Positions 53,949-63,687 of a DNA stretch of 64,000 nt are shown here, in pieces. Below the pieces are notes generated by a model that searched no databases, had not been told where the DNA came from, and was given only the letters and a program-made list of their open reading frames with translations. The stretch covers positions 403,009 through 467,008 of the forward strand of contig JAMLGM010000002.1 in NCBI GenBank assembly GCA_023957975.1, given 5' to 3'. Positions within the stretch are counted from its first letter, which is position 1; the number at the start of each line of letters is the position of its first letter. Both the position numbers and the translations under genes were made by a program. The DNA is from Microthrixaceae bacterium (GTDB lineage: Bacteria; Actinomycetota; Acidimicrobiia; Acidimicrobiales; Microtrichaceae).

Positions 53949-54935
53949 ATGAACGACGTCGAGGAAGCAACGCCGCGATTGCGGACCGCCCTCACCGATC
54001 GACTCGGCATCGATCATCCGATCCTGTTGGCGGCCATGGGCGACAGCGCGGGTGGGCGACTCGCGGCGGCGGTGTCGAATGCCGGAGCGCTCGGCATGGT
54101 GGGCGGGGGATACGCCGACCCCGTGTGGCTGGAGCGCGAACTCCAACTCGTGGGCGACGCCCGGGTCGGCATCGGGTTCGTGACCTTCGCGCTCGACGAA
54201 CGCCCCGACACGTTGCGCCAAGCGCTCGAGGCCGCACCCGTCGCGGTGCAACTGTCCTTCGGCGACCCGCGCCCGTACGCGGACGCCATCAAGGCCACCG
54301 GTGCCGCGCTGATCTGCCAGGTGCAACGCGACGACGAGGTCGACCAGGCGATCGAAGCCGGCGCCGACGTGTTGATCGCGCAGGGACAAGACGCCGGCGG
54401 GCACGGCCGACCCGACCGCGGAACCTTCTCGCTCGTGCCGTCCATCGTCGATCGAGCTGGTTCGATTCCTGTGGTCGCAGCCGGCGGGGTTGCCGACGGT
54501 CGGGGGCTGGCCGGCGCGCTCGCGCTCGGAGCGGCGGGGGTGTGCGTCGGCACGAGGTTCCTGGCCACCGAGGAGTCCATCACCACCGCGGCGGAGGCGG
54601 CTGCGCTGGTCGCTCATGGCGGTGACGACACGGTGCGATCGCCGGTCATCGACCTCGTGCGGGGGCCCGCCTGGCCGGAGGGATACGACGGCCGACTCGT
54701 GCGCAATGCGCTCACCGAGCGCTGGGACGGCGACCTCGCCGGGCTCGCCGCGCACCGGGACGAACTCCACGCCGCCTACCACGCCTCGGCACCGGACGAC
54801 TACACGATGCGGGCGTTGTGGGCAGGCGAGGGCCTCGACCTCATCACCGCCATCGTGCCCGCGGCGACGATCGTCGAACGGATGGTGGTCGAGGCGATCG
54901 ACCGGTTCCGCGCCGTCAACGCAGCGGTCGTTTAG
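53949..54935 (+). CDS. Nitronate monooxygenase family protein
   Basis: 328 residues from ATG 53949 (GAGGGAAGGG upstream). It is an FMN TIM barrel with ILLAAMGDSAGGRLAAAVSN, LIAQGQDAGGHGRPDRGTF with the GQDAGGH motif, PVVAAGGVADGRGLAGALAL and GAAGVCVGTRFLATEES for the phosphate. These enzymes oxidise alkyl nitronates such as propionate 3-nitronate. Confidence 0.88.
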   Translation: MNDVEEATPRLRTALTDRLGIDHPILLAAMGDSAGGRLAAAVSNAGALGMVGGGYADPVWLERELQLVGDARVGIGFVTFALDERPDTLRQALEAAPVAVQLSFGDPRPYADAIKATGAALICQVQRDDEVDQAIEAGADVLIAQGQDAGGHGRPDRGTFSLVPSIVDRAGSIPVVAAGGVADGRGLAGALALGAAGVCVGTRFLATEESITTAAEAAALVAHGGDDTVRSPVIDLVRGPAWPEGYDGRLVRNALTERWDGDLAGLAAHRDELHAAYHASAPDDYTMRALWAGEGLDLITAIVPAATIVERMVVEAIDRFRAVNAAVV

Positions 54936-54996
54936 GCGCCACAGCGGCTCCCACCGCTGCCCTAGCCACTGCCGTCGCCGCTGCCGTCGCCGCTGC

Positions 54997-55048
54997 CGTT
55001 CTGTAGGTAATCGCGGCGGTCATAGCCACCGCGATTACCTACAGAACG
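54997..55048. repeat. 52-base palindrome, family B copy 3
   Basis: Same 20-base arms as 52548-52599, with the centre in reverse orientation (CGGTCATAGCCA). The whole 52 bases are an exact reverse complement of that copy. It lies between two convergent genes. Confidence 0.93.
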
Positions 55049-55090
55049 CGAACGGGGGCGGGCGCGGGCGGGCGAACGCGAACTGGGGCG

Positions 55091-55624
55091 TCAGGCGATC
55101 GGGCCCGGGACGCGGGCCTCGGTGGGGGTGACCCGGCCGCCGAGGATCGTCTCCATCACGACAACATCGAGGAAACGCCCGAACTTGCGGCCGACCTCTC
55201 GCTCGACGCCGATCACCTCGAAGCCGAGTCGTCGGTGGAGTTCGATCGACGCCTCGTGGCCGTCGACGATCCGTGCGAACACCGCGTGGAACCCGTGTCG
55301 TTCGGCCTGCTCCAACAGGGCGGTCAACAGCGACCGGCCCACACCGCGGCCCTGATGGTCACGATGCACATACACAGAGTCCTCGACGCTCGTCGAGTAC
55401 CCGGATCGGCTTCGGTAGGGCGACAGCGACCCGAACCCGATGATGTCGTCACCGTCGGTCGCAACGATCGCGGCGTGGGCTCCGGACCGGTCGGTGATCC
55501 AGGCCTGCTGTTCGCTCGCGGTCCGTGGGACGAGGTCGAAGGTGACGATCGAGGTCAACACCTCCTGGTTGTAGATCTCCCGGATCGCCTCAGCATCGTC
55601 GACGGTCGCCGCTCGGATCTCCAC
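55091..55624 (-). CDS. GNAT N-acetyltransferase (phosphinothricin-acetyltransferase-like)
   Basis: 177 residues starting MEIRAATVDDAEAIREIYNQ, with SVYVHRDHQGRGVGRSLLTA for acetyl-CoA binding and RIVDGHEASIELHRRLGFEV. The layout is that of Bar/MnaT/YncA enzymes that acetylate amino-acid amines or related compounds. Substrate not determined. Confidence 0.88.
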   Translation of the reverse strand: MEIRAATVDDAEAIREIYNQEVLTSIVTFDLVPRTASEQQAWITDRSGAHAAIVATDGDDIIGFGSLSPYRSRSGYSTSVEDSVYVHRDHQGRGVGRSLLTALLEQAERHGFHAVFARIVDGHEASIELHRRLGFEVIGVEREVGRKFGRFLDVVVMETILGGRVTPTEARVPGPIA

Positions 55625-55663
55625 GGCGCCAAGCGTACCTACCCGCCAACCCTGCGGAGTTCG

Positions 55664-57094
55664 CTACGACAACACGCCAGGGCTCGCGCCCGGTTCGTTC
55701 GTCGTGGCCCCGCTCGTCGTCCCGGCGCTGGTTCCGCCGCTGGGATCGACGGTGCCCGGCGCGGCGCCGTTCGGTTCGAGCACGCTGAGCGCCCCGGTCA
55801 ATGCCTCGACCCGCGCCCAGTCCATCACCGCAGCGCTGTTGGTCAACAAGATGATCTGTTGTTGCTCCGAGCTGCGCACCAACAGTTCGAGCAGCGGCGC
55901 CAACACGTCGGCTTCGATGCCGTCGAACACCTCGTCGAACAGGGTCGGCAGGCTTTCGCCGCTCGCCCCCACCCGGCGCAACTCGCTCAAGTGGCGAACC
56001 GTCGAATGGGCGAGGCGGATCACCTTCATCGAGTCGGGCGAGTCGGTGGGGACGTCGGGGCCGAACACGTCGCGCCGAACCCTGGCCGCCGCGTCGATCT
56101 CGCTGCGGTGCCGCAGCGCCCACGCCAGTTCGGTGTCGCCGGCGATGGCGGTCCACCGGGCGAACGCGTCGCGGTGGGCCTCGGCCGCGCTCATCAGCGA
56201 ACGGCGGGTCTGCTCGGAGTCGAACAGGCCGTTCACCCGCTGGATGTGGAACCCGAGGTAGCTCTGGGCGCCGAACTCGGCGAGCGCATCCGATTCCTCG
56301 CGGGCCCGGCTCTGCACCGCTCGGCGCAACAACGCAGAGCGGGCGAACATCGCCACGGCCATCACGAACAACGGCGGAATCACGATGAGCTGGTCGATGA
56401 ACAACGCCACCAGCGATCCGATCAGGGCCACGCCGGTCACCGCAGCGGTGCCCTTGAAGAAACCCGTCGCCTTCGAACGCAACGCCTCGAGTTCCTCGTG
56501 TTGGTCCTCGATCACCTCGGCGGCCTCGTTGTCGCTCGACCCTTCGGCCGACGCGTTCGCAATGGCCTCGAGGCGGCGCTGCGAGGCCGACAACGCCTCG
56601 CCGGCGACCCACAACTCAGACTGATTGACGTTCGCCAGCCCCTGCACGAGGCGGTCGTGGTCGGTGACGGCCAACAGATCGGCGCTGCTGCGGCACATCG
56701 CTGCGGCGGCGTCGGTGCGGTTCAACCCGCAGCGGGCCAACAGGTCGATGCGCTCCGCTTCGTCGGCGAACGCCTCGGTGACATCGGAACGCGAGTCGAT
56801 CTCGACCACACGATGACGGCCCCTCGCCGGGCGAAACACCGCGGAGCGGACCCCCCGGTCGGAGAGCAACTCGAGATGGACGCCGCTGCGATACCCCTCG
56901 AGCGCACCGACGATCTCCTCGGCGAAGCGGCTGCGGTCGTGGGCGTCCAACCCGCCGATGACGGTCAGGCGCGGATGAAAGTCCAGGGCGACCGTGTGGG
57001 ATTCGGATTCGGTGACCAGTCGCTCGATACGCACGGTGGGTACTTCGGCGGGGGCGGCGATGGGCTTGAGGACTTGTTTCGGTCGGACCCGCAA
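55664..57094 (-). CDS. Membrane protein with degenerate SMC/ABC-like ATPase halves
   Basis: 476 residues. The N-terminal strand and P-loop region reads LTVIGGLDAHDRSRFAEEIV, where a true Walker A would be GxNGxGKST; the Lys and Gly are absent. A coiled region (160-225) and two membrane helices (about 229-268) follow. The C-terminal part, LFDEVFDGIEADVLAPLLEL and QIILLTNSAAVMDWARVEA, resembles the Walker B and D-loop area of RecF/SMC proteins. It ends in a Gly/Thr/Ser-rich tail. I recognise no named family; it may be a non-catalytic scaffold. Confidence 0.55.
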   Translation of the reverse strand: MRVRPKQVLKPIAAPAEVPTVRIERLVTESESHTVALDFHPRLTVIGGLDAHDRSRFAEEIVGALEGYRSGVHLELLSDRGVRSAVFRPARGRHRVVEIDSRSDVTEAFADEAERIDLLARCGLNRTDAAAAMCRSSADLLAVTDHDRLVQGLANVNQSELWVAGEALSASQRRLEAIANASAEGSSDNEAAEVIEDQHEELEALRSKATGFFKGTAAVTGVALIGSLVALFIDQLIVIPPLFVMAVAMFARSALLRRAVQSRAREESDALAEFGAQSYLGFHIQRVNGLFDSEQTRRSLMSAAEAHRDAFARWTAIAGDTELAWALRHRSEIDAAARVRRDVFGPDVPTDSPDSMKVIRLAHSTVRHLSELRRVGASGESLPTLFDEVFDGIEADVLAPLLELLVRSSEQQQIILLTNSAAVMDWARVEALTGALSVLEPNGAAPGTVDPSGGTSAGTTSGATTNEPGASPGVLS

Positions 57095-57145
57095 TTGGGC
57101 GCGCGGCCGCTCCGGGGCGGTAGGTTCGAAGGTCGCTGACGGGTT

Positions 57146-57173
57146 TTGTGCGCGGCGTACGAGCCGCTATAGT
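57146..57173 (+). promoter_or_regulatory. Putative promoter of tRNA-tuf operon
   Basis: TTGTGC, a 16-base spacer, then TATAGT, about 33 bases upstream of the tRNA-Thr start. The hexamers fit a sigma-70/HrdB-type promoter reasonably. Confidence 0.5.
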
Positions 57174-57206
57174 GACCCCTCGGTCGTCGCCCGCGCGCGG
57201 CGTCTC

Positions 57207-57279
57207 GCCCCCTTAGCTCAGTCGGCAGAGCGTTTCCATGGTAAGGAAAAGGTCGTCAGTTCGATTCTGACAGGGGGCT
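57207..57279 (+). tRNA. tRNA-Thr (GGT)
   Basis: A 73-base tRNA with acceptor GCCCCCT/AGGGGGC, anticodon stem TTTCC-GGAAA around ATGGTAA (anticodon GGT) and T arm GTCAG-CTGAC. CCA is not encoded. It is the first gene of the tRNA-tuf group. Confidence 0.95.
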
Positions 57280-57341
57280 CTCAGATTTCGAAACGTGTGG
57301 CGCAAGGCGAATCGCCGAGGTCCACCCGGTCGAAACCATGT

Positions 57342-57415
57342 GGTGGCGTAGCTCAGTCGGTGAGAGCGCTCGACTCATAATCGAGAGGTCGTCAGTTCGA
57401 GTCTGACCGTCACTA
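57342..57415 (+). tRNA. tRNA-Met (CAT)
   Basis: A 74-base tRNA with acceptor GGTGGCG/CGTCACT (two G-T pairs), anticodon stem CTCGA-TCGAG around CTCATAA (anticodon CAT) and T arm GTCAG-CTGAC. It is most like elongator Met, though a CAT tRNA-Ile cannot be excluded by eye. Confidence 0.9.
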
Positions 57416-57451
57416 CCTCCCCCAGTAGCACCGAATTCAAGGAGATTGGCC

Positions 57452-58639
57452 ATGGCCAAGGAAAAGTTTGAGCGGACTAAGCCGCATGTGAATGTTGGCA
57501 CGATGGGCCATATCGATCATGGCAAGACGACGTTGACTGCTGCGATTTCGAAGACGTTGTCGGATCGTGTTGCTGGGAACACGGCGACGGATTTTGAAAA
57601 CATTGATAAGGCTCCGGAGGAGCGTGAGCGTGGTATCACGATCAATGTTGCTCACGTTGAGTATGAGACCGATGCACGGCATTACGCGCACGTGGATATG
57701 CCGGGTCACGCGGATTACATCAAGAACATGATCACGGGTGCTGCGCAGGTGGATGGCGCGATCTTGGTGGTGTCAGCTGCTGATGGTCCGATGCCGCAGA
57801 CTCGTGAGCACGTGTTGTTGGCTCGTCAGGTTGGTGTGCCGGCGATTGTTGTTGCTCTGAACAAGGTCGACATGGTCGATGATGAGGAGCTGTTGGAGCT
57901 GGTGGAGATGGAAGTTCGTGAGCTTCTTGATTCCTATGACTTCCCTGGTGATGAGATTCCGGTGATGCCGGTGTCGGCGTTGAAGGCCCTGGAGGGTGAT
58001 TCGGCGGCGCAGGATCAGGTGATGGCGTTGATGGAGCAGGTGGATACCTATGTTCCGGAGCCGGTGCGTGATTTGGATAAGCCGTTCCTGATGCCGATTG
58101 AGGATGTGTTCTCGATCACGGGTCGTGGCACGGTGGTGACGGGCAAGATCGAGCAGGGGATTTTGCATACGGGTGATGAGATCGAGATCATTGGTCTGAA
58201 GGACACCCAGAAGACGACGTGTACTGGTGTGGAGATGTTCCGCAAGTTGCTTGATGAGGGTCAGGCTGGGGACAACATTGGTGCGTTGCTTCGTGGTACG
58301 AAGAAGGAAGAGGTTCAGCGCGGTCAGGTGTTGGCGAAGCCTGGTTCGATTACTCCGCATACTGAGTTCGAGGCGAACGTGTATGTGTTGGGTAAGGATG
58401 AGGGTGGCCGTCATAAGCCGTTCTTTTCGAACTATCGTCCGCAGTTCTATTTCCGTACCACTGACGTGACGGGCAATATCACGTTGCCGGCTGGTACGGA
58501 GATGTGCATGCCTGGTGATAACACTGAGATGCATGTGGAGTTGATTGCTCCGATCGCGATGGATGAGGGGTTGCGTTTCGCGATTCGTGAGGGTGGTCGT
58601 ACGGTCGGCGCGGGCCGTGTGACCAAGATCCTCAAGTAG
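57452..58639 (+). CDS. tuf: Elongation factor Tu
   Basis: 395 residues from ATG 57452 (AAGGAGA upstream; TTG 57446 is less likely). GTPase motifs are [37 protein letters not shown] and SAL. It carries aminoacyl-tRNA to the ribosome. Codon use is unusual: many T- and G-ending codons (GGT, GTT, CGT, GTG), while neighbouring ribosomal genes use C-ending ones. It has two tRNA genes just upstream, as in E. coli tufB. Confidence 0.97.
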   Translation: MAKEKFERTKPHVNVGTMGHIDHGKTTLTAAISKTLSDRVAGNTATDFENIDKAPEERERGITINVAHVEYETDARHYAHVDMPGHADYIKNMITGAAQVDGAILVVSAADGPMPQTREHVLLARQVGVPAIVVALNKVDMVDDEELLELVEMEVRELLDSYDFPGDEIPVMPVSALKALEGDSAAQDQVMALMEQVDTYVPEPVRDLDKPFLMPIEDVFSITGRGTVVTGKIEQGILHTGDEIEIIGLKDTQKTTCTGVEMFRKLLDEGQAGDNIGALLRGTKKEEVQRGQVLAKPGSITPHTEFEANVYVLGKDEGGRHKPFFSNYRPQFYFRTTDVTGNITLPAGTEMCMPGDNTEMHVELIAPIAMDEGLRFAIREGGRTVGAGRVTKILK

Positions 58640-58660
58640 GGCTCACCCCCTGGTTCTTGA

Positions 58661-58719
58661 GCGGAACCCGCTGCCGACGACGCACATGCGCTCGCTCGGC
58701 GGCGGGTTCCGCCGTTTTT
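58661..58719 (+). terminator. Intrinsic terminator after tuf
   Basis: Stem GCGGAACCCGC (58661-58671) pairs with GCGGGTTCCGC (58702-58712), followed by CGTTTTT, 22 bases after the tuf stop. The internal loop can pair further. Confidence 0.8.
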
Positions 58720-58947
58720 CGTCGGGGTTCGCCGGAACCTGACGACAACCTGACAACAACCTCGATGACAATGTCGTCGAGAACCGAGTTGGTGGCGCGA
58801 AGTGTGATCGCGTAGTGTGGTCGCTCGTGCCTCGGGCCCTCCCGAGCGCGCAGCGTGCACGCTGCGCCTGCTTCCCCGGACCGCAACGGACCCGGCGAGC
58901 CCCGACATCCGGCACGAACGAGATCTGACGACTGAGGACGACTCCGA

Positions 58948-59109
58948 ATGGCAAACGACAAGCGAGTTCACGTCACGCTCGAATGCACGACCTGCAAGCG
59001 ACGCAACTACATCACGACGAAGAACAAGAACAACCAGCGCGAGCGCATCGAGCTCAAGAAGTACTGCCGCTGGGATCGGGCCCACACGGTCCACAAGGAG
59101 ACCCGCTGA
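58948..59109 (+). CDS. rpmG: 50S ribosomal protein L33
   Basis: 53 residues, too short for a 60-residue ORF cut-off. The sequence starts [20 protein letters not shown] and continues [20 protein letters not shown], then [13 protein letters not shown]. The first Cys pair (CTTC) is kept, but the second is only half present (YCRWD instead of YCPxC), so zinc binding may be weak. It follows an approximately 310-base gap after tuf. Confidence 0.95.
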   Translation: MANDKRVHVTLECTTCKRRNYITTKNKNNQRERIELKKYCRWDRAHTVHKETR

Positions 59110-59207
59110 TCCATCGGGTCGTTGGTGCGCACGACGGCGTCGATGACGTCTGCGGCGCACCGCGGTTGCGGCGTTCGAGCCAGTAGGCTCCAGCGTCGGC
59201 GCCACCG

Positions 59208-59280
<73 letters not shown>

Positions 59281-59354
59281 CAACCACGACCGCAGGTGCA
59301 GCTTCCGTCGGCAGCGCAACAAGACGCACCCACAACATTGGTAGTGACATCCAC

Positions 59355-59702
59355 ATGGCAATGAACCGAGAGCAAAAGCGAGCGATGCAGCGTGCCGGTC
59401 AGGTCGACGCGGAGGGCAATCCCGTCCGTAAGACCGACCGGGCCGAAGCAACCCAGCGCCTGCAACAGGAGCGCACCAAGCCGCGGCAGTTCGTGCGCGA
59501 GGTCATCTCCGAACTGAAGAAGGTCGGCTGGCCCACCCGCCAGGAAACCACGCGCCTGTCGATCATCGTGTTCCTCGCCATCGTCGTGATGACCGCTTTC
59601 ATCTTTGTGATCGACCTGGGGTTCAACGAGGTCGTCAGCTTCATCTTCCCGTCCCCGTCCAGCCTGAGCACCGTGTTGCCCGCGGTGCTCCCATTCCTCT
59701 GA
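59355..59702 (+). CDS. secE: Preprotein translocase subunit SecE
   Basis: 115 residues. A charged 50-residue N-terminus leads to the SecE core [20 protein letters not shown] and one membrane helix ([20 protein letters not shown]). It stabilises SecY in the translocon. The nusG gene starts 8 bases after its stop. Confidence 0.95.
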   Translation: MAMNREQKRAMQRAGQVDAEGNPVRKTDRAEATQRLQQERTKPRQFVREVISELKKVGWPTRQETTRLSIIVFLAIVVMTAFIFVIDLGFNEVVSFIFPSPSSLSTVLPAVLPFL

Positions 59703-59710
59703 AGCGAGCC

Positions 59711-60487
59711 ATGAGCGAGATCGACGAGACCCCCGAGTCCGAAGCGACCGAAGCCGCCCCCGGCGACGTCGTCGTGGACGAAGTTGCCGCCGAGGCCGGT
59801 GACGTAGTCGGCGAAGCGGCAGGCGAGGACGCAACCGCAGGCGAGGACGCAACCGACGGTGCCGATGGCGAGACCGCTGTCGGCGAGGCCGCAGACGGCG
59901 AGCCGGCGACCACCCGCCGCCGCCGCAAGCAGAGCCCCTATGACCGCCCCGGTCGTTGGTACGTGCTGCACAGCCAGTCTGGCTACGAGAACAAGGTTCG
60001 CCAGAACCTCGAGGCCCGCACGCACTCCATGAACATGGAAGAGCGCATCTACGAGATTCAGATCCCGATGGAGGACGTCTCGGAGATCCGCAACGGCAAG
60101 AAGGTCGTCCTCCAAAAGAAGATGTTCCCCGGCTATCTGCTGATCCGCTGCGAACTCGACGATGATTCGTGGTACGTGATCCGCAACACCCCGGGCGTCA
60201 CCGGGTTCGTCGGCGCCGGCAACAAGCCGACCCCGCTGCCTCGCCACGAGGTCGAGGCATTCCTGTCGGTTCCCGACGATGAGGTCGAGGTCCAGGCGCG
60301 GCGCTCCAAGCCCCGCAGCGAGTACGAGTTGCACGAGTCGGTTCGTGTCAAGGAGGGTCCGTTCGCGGACTTCTCCGGCGAGATCGTGGAGATCAACACC
60401 GACCAGCTCAAGCTCAAGGTGCTCGTTAACATCTTCGGCCGAGAGACCCCTGTCGAGCTGGAGTTCGGTCAGGTCGCAAAGCTGTAG
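59711..60487 (+). CDS. nusG: Transcription antitermination factor NusG
   Basis: 258 residues. An acidic, Ala/Glu-rich N-terminal extension of about 70 residues precedes the NGN domain ([43 protein letters not shown] form) and the KOW domain ([19 protein letters not shown]). It binds RNA polymerase beta' and couples transcription to translation. Such N-terminal extensions are common in actinobacteria. Confidence 0.96.
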   Translation: MSEIDETPESEATEAAPGDVVVDEVAAEAGDVVGEAAGEDATAGEDATDGADGETAVGEAADGEPATTRRRRKQSPYDRPGRWYVLHSQSGYENKVRQNLEARTHSMNMEERIYEIQIPMEDVSEIRNGKKVVLQKKMFPGYLLIRCELDDDSWYVIRNTPGVTGFVGAGNKPTPLPRHEVEAFLSVPDDEVEVQARRSKPRSEYELHESVRVKEGPFADFSGEIVEINTDQLKLKVLVNIFGRETPVELEFGQVAKL

Positions 60488-60562
60488 TGCGCAACGGGGT
60501 TTGCCCCGCGCCTGCGCATTTCGACACACTCCACTACGTCATTCGAGAAAGAGTTCAACACC

Positions 60563-60988
60563 ATGGCCAAGAAGGTCTCCGCAGTCGTCAAGATCCAGAT
60601 CCCCGCCGGTGGCGCAACCCCGGCTCCGCCCGTCGGCACCGCGCTCGGCCCGCACGGCATCGCGATCATGGACTTCTGCAAGGAATACAACGCACGCACC
60701 GAAGCCCAGCGCGGCACCGTGATCCCCGTCGAGATCACCATCTTCGAAGACCGCTCCTTCACCTTCATCACCAAGACGCCGCCGGCGCCGGTGCTCATCC
60801 GTGAAGCCGCCAAGCTCGAAAAGGGCTCGCAGACCCCGGGCAAGTCGATCGCCGGAACGCTCACCGACGAGCAGGTCACCGCGATCGCCAACATCAAGCT
60901 TCCCGACCTGAACACCGACGACATCGACGCTGCCAAACAGCAGATCGTCGGCACCGCCCGCTCGATGGGCATTCGCGTCCAGGGCTGA
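60563..60988 (+). CDS. rplK: 50S ribosomal protein L11
   Basis: 141 residues, complete. It contains [36 protein letters not shown] and the C-terminal rRNA-binding domain [20 protein letters not shown]. Part of the GTPase-associated centre; it binds the same rRNA region as thiostrepton. Confidence 0.97.
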   Translation: MAKKVSAVVKIQIPAGGATPAPPVGTALGPHGIAIMDFCKEYNARTEAQRGTVIPVEITIFEDRSFTFITKTPPAPVLIREAAKLEKGSQTPGKSIAGTLTDEQVTAIANIKLPDLNTDDIDAAKQQIVGTARSMGIRVQG

Positions 60989-61100
60989 CGCACACCCGTC
61001 GTTCATCGCGATCGGTCGTCCTGGCCGGTCGCCACGATCATTCATCACCGGCACCGGCGGATCACCTCGCCGTCGGGCCTGACCACAGAGGGAGCCAATC

Positions 61101-61793
61101 ATGGCGAAGGGTAAGAAATACAACGACGCGCTGAAGCGCTTCGACCGCGAACAGTTCCACACCGGAACCGAGGCGATCGAGCTGGCCAAGAGCATCGCCA
61201 CCGCGAAGTTCGACGAGACCGTCGAAGCCGCGTTCCGCCTCGGGGTCGACCCCCGAAAGGCCGACCAGATGGTGCGTGGCACCGTGGCCCTGCCCGCCGG
61301 AACCGGCAAGGCCGTCCGTGTCGCGGTGTTCGCCGCCGGCGACGCGGCCCGCGAGGCCGAGGCTGCGGGCGCCGAGTACGTCGGTTCCGACGACCTCGCC
61401 GCGAAGATCGAAGCCGGCAACCTCGATTTCGATGTCACCATCGCCACCCCGGACCTGATGCCGCTCGTGGGGCGCCTCGGTCGCGTGCTCGGCCCGCGCG
61501 GCCTCATGCCGAACCCGAAGACCGGCACCGTCACCAACGACGTGGCCAAGGCCGTCGAGGAGTTCAAGGGCGGCAAGGTCGAATACCGCACCGACCGTCA
61601 CGGCAACGTGCACGTGCCGATCGGCAAGGTGAGCTTCGACGTCGCGGATCTGGTCAACAACTACCAGGCCGTGGTCGACGAACTCCAGCGCGCCAAGCCC
61701 GCCTCGTCGAAGGGCAAGTACTTCAAGAAGGTCACCGTCGCCACCACCATGGGCCCGGGCGTGCGGATCGACCCGAACCGTTTGGCCGAGTAA
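61101..61793 (+). CDS. rplA: 50S ribosomal protein L1
   Basis: 230 residues, complete, from ATG 61101 (GAGGGAGCC upstream). It shows [40 protein letters not shown] and [16 protein letters not shown]. It binds the L1 stalk rRNA and, in many bacteria, its own mRNA leader to limit rplKA translation. Confidence 0.97.
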   Translation: MAKGKKYNDALKRFDREQFHTGTEAIELAKSIATAKFDETVEAAFRLGVDPRKADQMVRGTVALPAGTGKAVRVAVFAAGDAAREAEAAGAEYVGSDDLAAKIEAGNLDFDVTIATPDLMPLVGRLGRVLGPRGLMPNPKTGTVTNDVAKAVEEFKGGKVEYRTDRHGNVHVPIGKVSFDVADLVNNYQAVVDELQRAKPASSKGKYFKKVTVATTMGPGVRIDPNRLAE

Positions 61794-61839
61794 CCTCGGT
61801 CGCCAAGATCGCCGCCCGCCGCCCATCCGTGTGCGTCGG

Positions 61840-62111
61840 GCGACAACACATTCGCTCGCCGCAGACATCCGGTTGCAACGTCTCCCTTTCGGGGGAGGCC
61901 TGCCGAAGGGAGGCTCGAAAGGGTCCTCCGCCCGACGAGGTGGACTTACCTGGCTTCAGGGACGTTCGCGCGGTATGCGAACGTCCCTTCGTCGTCAGGT
62001 GGGGTGAATCTTCGGGAAACCGGAGGCCACTGCGCCAACGCAGGAGGGGCGAACAACCCCAACTCCCACCGCCCGGTGGGACTGAGTTGACGTTGAAAGG
62101 AGGTGCAGAAC
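61840..62111 (+). promoter_or_regulatory. L10 leader (ribosomal protein L10 mRNA element)
   Basis: The 300-base gap before rplJ holds a structured leader. It includes GCCGCAGACATCCGGTTGC, the type of segment bound by the L10-L12 complex, and the strong stem GGGACGTTCGC/GCGAACGTCCC (61959-61987). Binding of L10 here would repress rplJL when rRNA is lacking. Identified by position and motif. Confidence 0.7.
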
Positions 62112-62807
62112 ATGGAGAATCCTCGACCGGAAAAGGTTGCGATCGTCGAAGAGGTCCGCCAGAAGCTTGAACAAGCCGATGCGGTCATCTTCACCGAGTA
62201 TCGCGGTCTCACGGTTGGCGAACTCGGAAAGCTCCGCTCTGGCATGCGTGCCGGCGGTGGGGAATACAAGGTGTACAAGAACACCCTGGTGCGAATCGCC
62301 GCCCGCGAGATCGGTCTCGACCTCGACGAAAAGCTGACCGGCCCGACCGCCATCGCGTTCATCACCACGAACGAAGACGGCACGGGTGGCGATATCGCCT
62401 CGGTGGCCAAAGCGCTCAAGAACTTCGCCAAAGACCAGCCGTTGCTGGTCATCAAGGGCGGTGTGCTCGGCGACAAGGTCCTCGACGACAAGGAAGCCAC
62501 GGCGCTTGCCGACCTTCCGACCGCCAGCGAGATCTATGCCCGCTTGGCGGGTGCGATCAATGGTCAGGCCCGTGCTCTGGCCAGTGTCATCAGTGGAGTC
62601 CACCGCAGTCTGGGATATGTGTTCCAGGCCGCGATCGACGCCAACGCGTTCTCGGGTGAGGCCGCGTCTGCCCCGGCAGCTGAAGAACCCGCCGAGGAGG
62701 CGCCGGCACCTGAGGCCGCCGCCGACGAGGCTCCCGCCGCCGACGAGGCGCCGGAAACCACCGAAGATGCCCCCGCTGCCGAGGCAGCAGAAGAAAGTGA
62801 GAACTGA
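62112..62807 (+). CDS. rplJ: 50S ribosomal protein L10, acidic tail
   Basis: 231 residues from ATG 62112 behind an ideal AAAGGAGGTG site. The L10 core ([59 protein letters not shown]) spans about 170 residues. A further roughly 50-residue tail of Ala, Glu and Pro with little order is unlike E. coli (165 residues). It anchors L7/L12 dimers on the ribosome. Confidence 0.96.
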   Translation: MENPRPEKVAIVEEVRQKLEQADAVIFTEYRGLTVGELGKLRSGMRAGGGEYKVYKNTLVRIAAREIGLDLDEKLTGPTAIAFITTNEDGTGGDIASVAKALKNFAKDQPLLVIKGGVLGDKVLDDKEATALADLPTASEIYARLAGAINGQARALASVISGVHRSLGYVFQAAIDANAFSGEAASAPAAEEPAEEAPAPEAAADEAPAADEAPETTEDAPAAEAAEESEN

Positions 62808-62809
62808 TC

Positions 62810-63193
62810 ATGTCGAAGGTTGAAGAACTTCTCGAGTCGATCTCCGCGCTGTCCCTTGTCGAGGCCTACGAACTCGTCAAGGCCATCGAGGAGAAGTTTG
62901 AGGTGTCCGCTGCCGCCCCCGTTGGCGTCGCGGTTGCAGCTCCCGCCGCTGGCGGCGACGGTGGCGGTGCCGCCGAGGAAAAGGACGCGTTCGACGTGAT
63001 CCTCACCAGCGCCGGCGACAAGAAGATCCAGGTGATCAAGGAAGTCCGTGGCCTCACCGGCCTCGGCCTCAAGGAAGCCAAGGATCTCGTGGAAGCCGCG
63101 CCCAAGCCCATCAAGGAAGGCGTGACCAAGGACGAAGCCGCTGCCCTCAAGAAGAAGTTCGAGGAAGCCGGCGCCACCGTCGAGGTCAAGTAG
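62810..63193 (+). CDS. rplL: 50S ribosomal protein L7/L12
   Basis: 127 residues, complete. The N-terminal dimer domain ([20 protein letters not shown]), an Ala/Gly hinge and the C-terminal domain [20 protein letters not shown] are seen. It recruits translation GTPases. Two bases after rplJ. Confidence 0.97.
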   Translation: MSKVEELLESISALSLVEAYELVKAIEEKFEVSAAAPVGVAVAAPAAGGDGGGAAEEKDAFDVILTSAGDKKIQVIKEVRGLTGLGLKEAKDLVEAAPKPIKEGVTKDEAAALKKKFEEAGATVEVK

Positions 63194-63687
63194 TTACCCC
63201 CCTCTCCCCGCTCATGCGGGGAGTCTGTTGGCGGGCGAGCCATTGGCGGCCGGTGGACCCGGGATGCCGGACGGAAACGTCCGGTTCCTTCCTGGTCCGC
63301 CGGCCTCTCCTTGCCGTCCGTTTGACTGTCTTGTTTTCATTCTGTTAAGCTGTAAGCTCAGAACTTGGAGCATAGCGGGGAACACTGACCTTCGTGGAAT
63401 CACCTATCGAGCCGTATTCCGTTCGCGAGCGGAGTATGGCCTTCCTGGATGCGCGCCGCCTGACGTCCAGCCCAAGGTGTCCCTCCCCGCCTGAGATTTC
63501 CCTACCTCCGCCCTTGGTGACAGACGTCCCTGCGCCGGGCAATGTCCTTTTCCTGACATCGCGAATGAGATTGACCCGCGTCTTCGGCTGCTTCGGCAGT
63601 CCCCGGCGCCGGTTTTAACGATTGAGGCACCCTGCCGCGGCCTGTGTCCGGCCCGTCTGCCGCGAGGGGATGCAAAAGGAGTGGAGA
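63194..63687 (+). promoter_or_regulatory. rplL-rpoB leader with several hairpins
   Basis: A 494-base gap. The first hairpin CTCCCCGC-TCAT-GCGGGGAG (63204-63223) lacks a long T run and may attenuate transcription. A second, CCGGACG-GAAA-CGTCCGG, is at 63267-63284. A third, CCGTATTCCG/CGGAGTATGG, is at 63412-63439. A possible promoter, TTGACT (63322), 17 bases, TTAAGC, would allow separate rpoB expression. No ORF of coding quality. Confidence 0.6.

Noticed and set aside
55235..57139. 634-residue plus-strand ORF
   Set aside because: Antisense to the GNAT and degenerate-ATPase genes; no domain, Arg/Gly/Val-rich shadow.
57773..58534. 253-residue minus-strand ORF in tuf
   Set aside because: A shadow caused by the unusual codon use of tuf; composition is Leu/His/Arg-rich without motifs.
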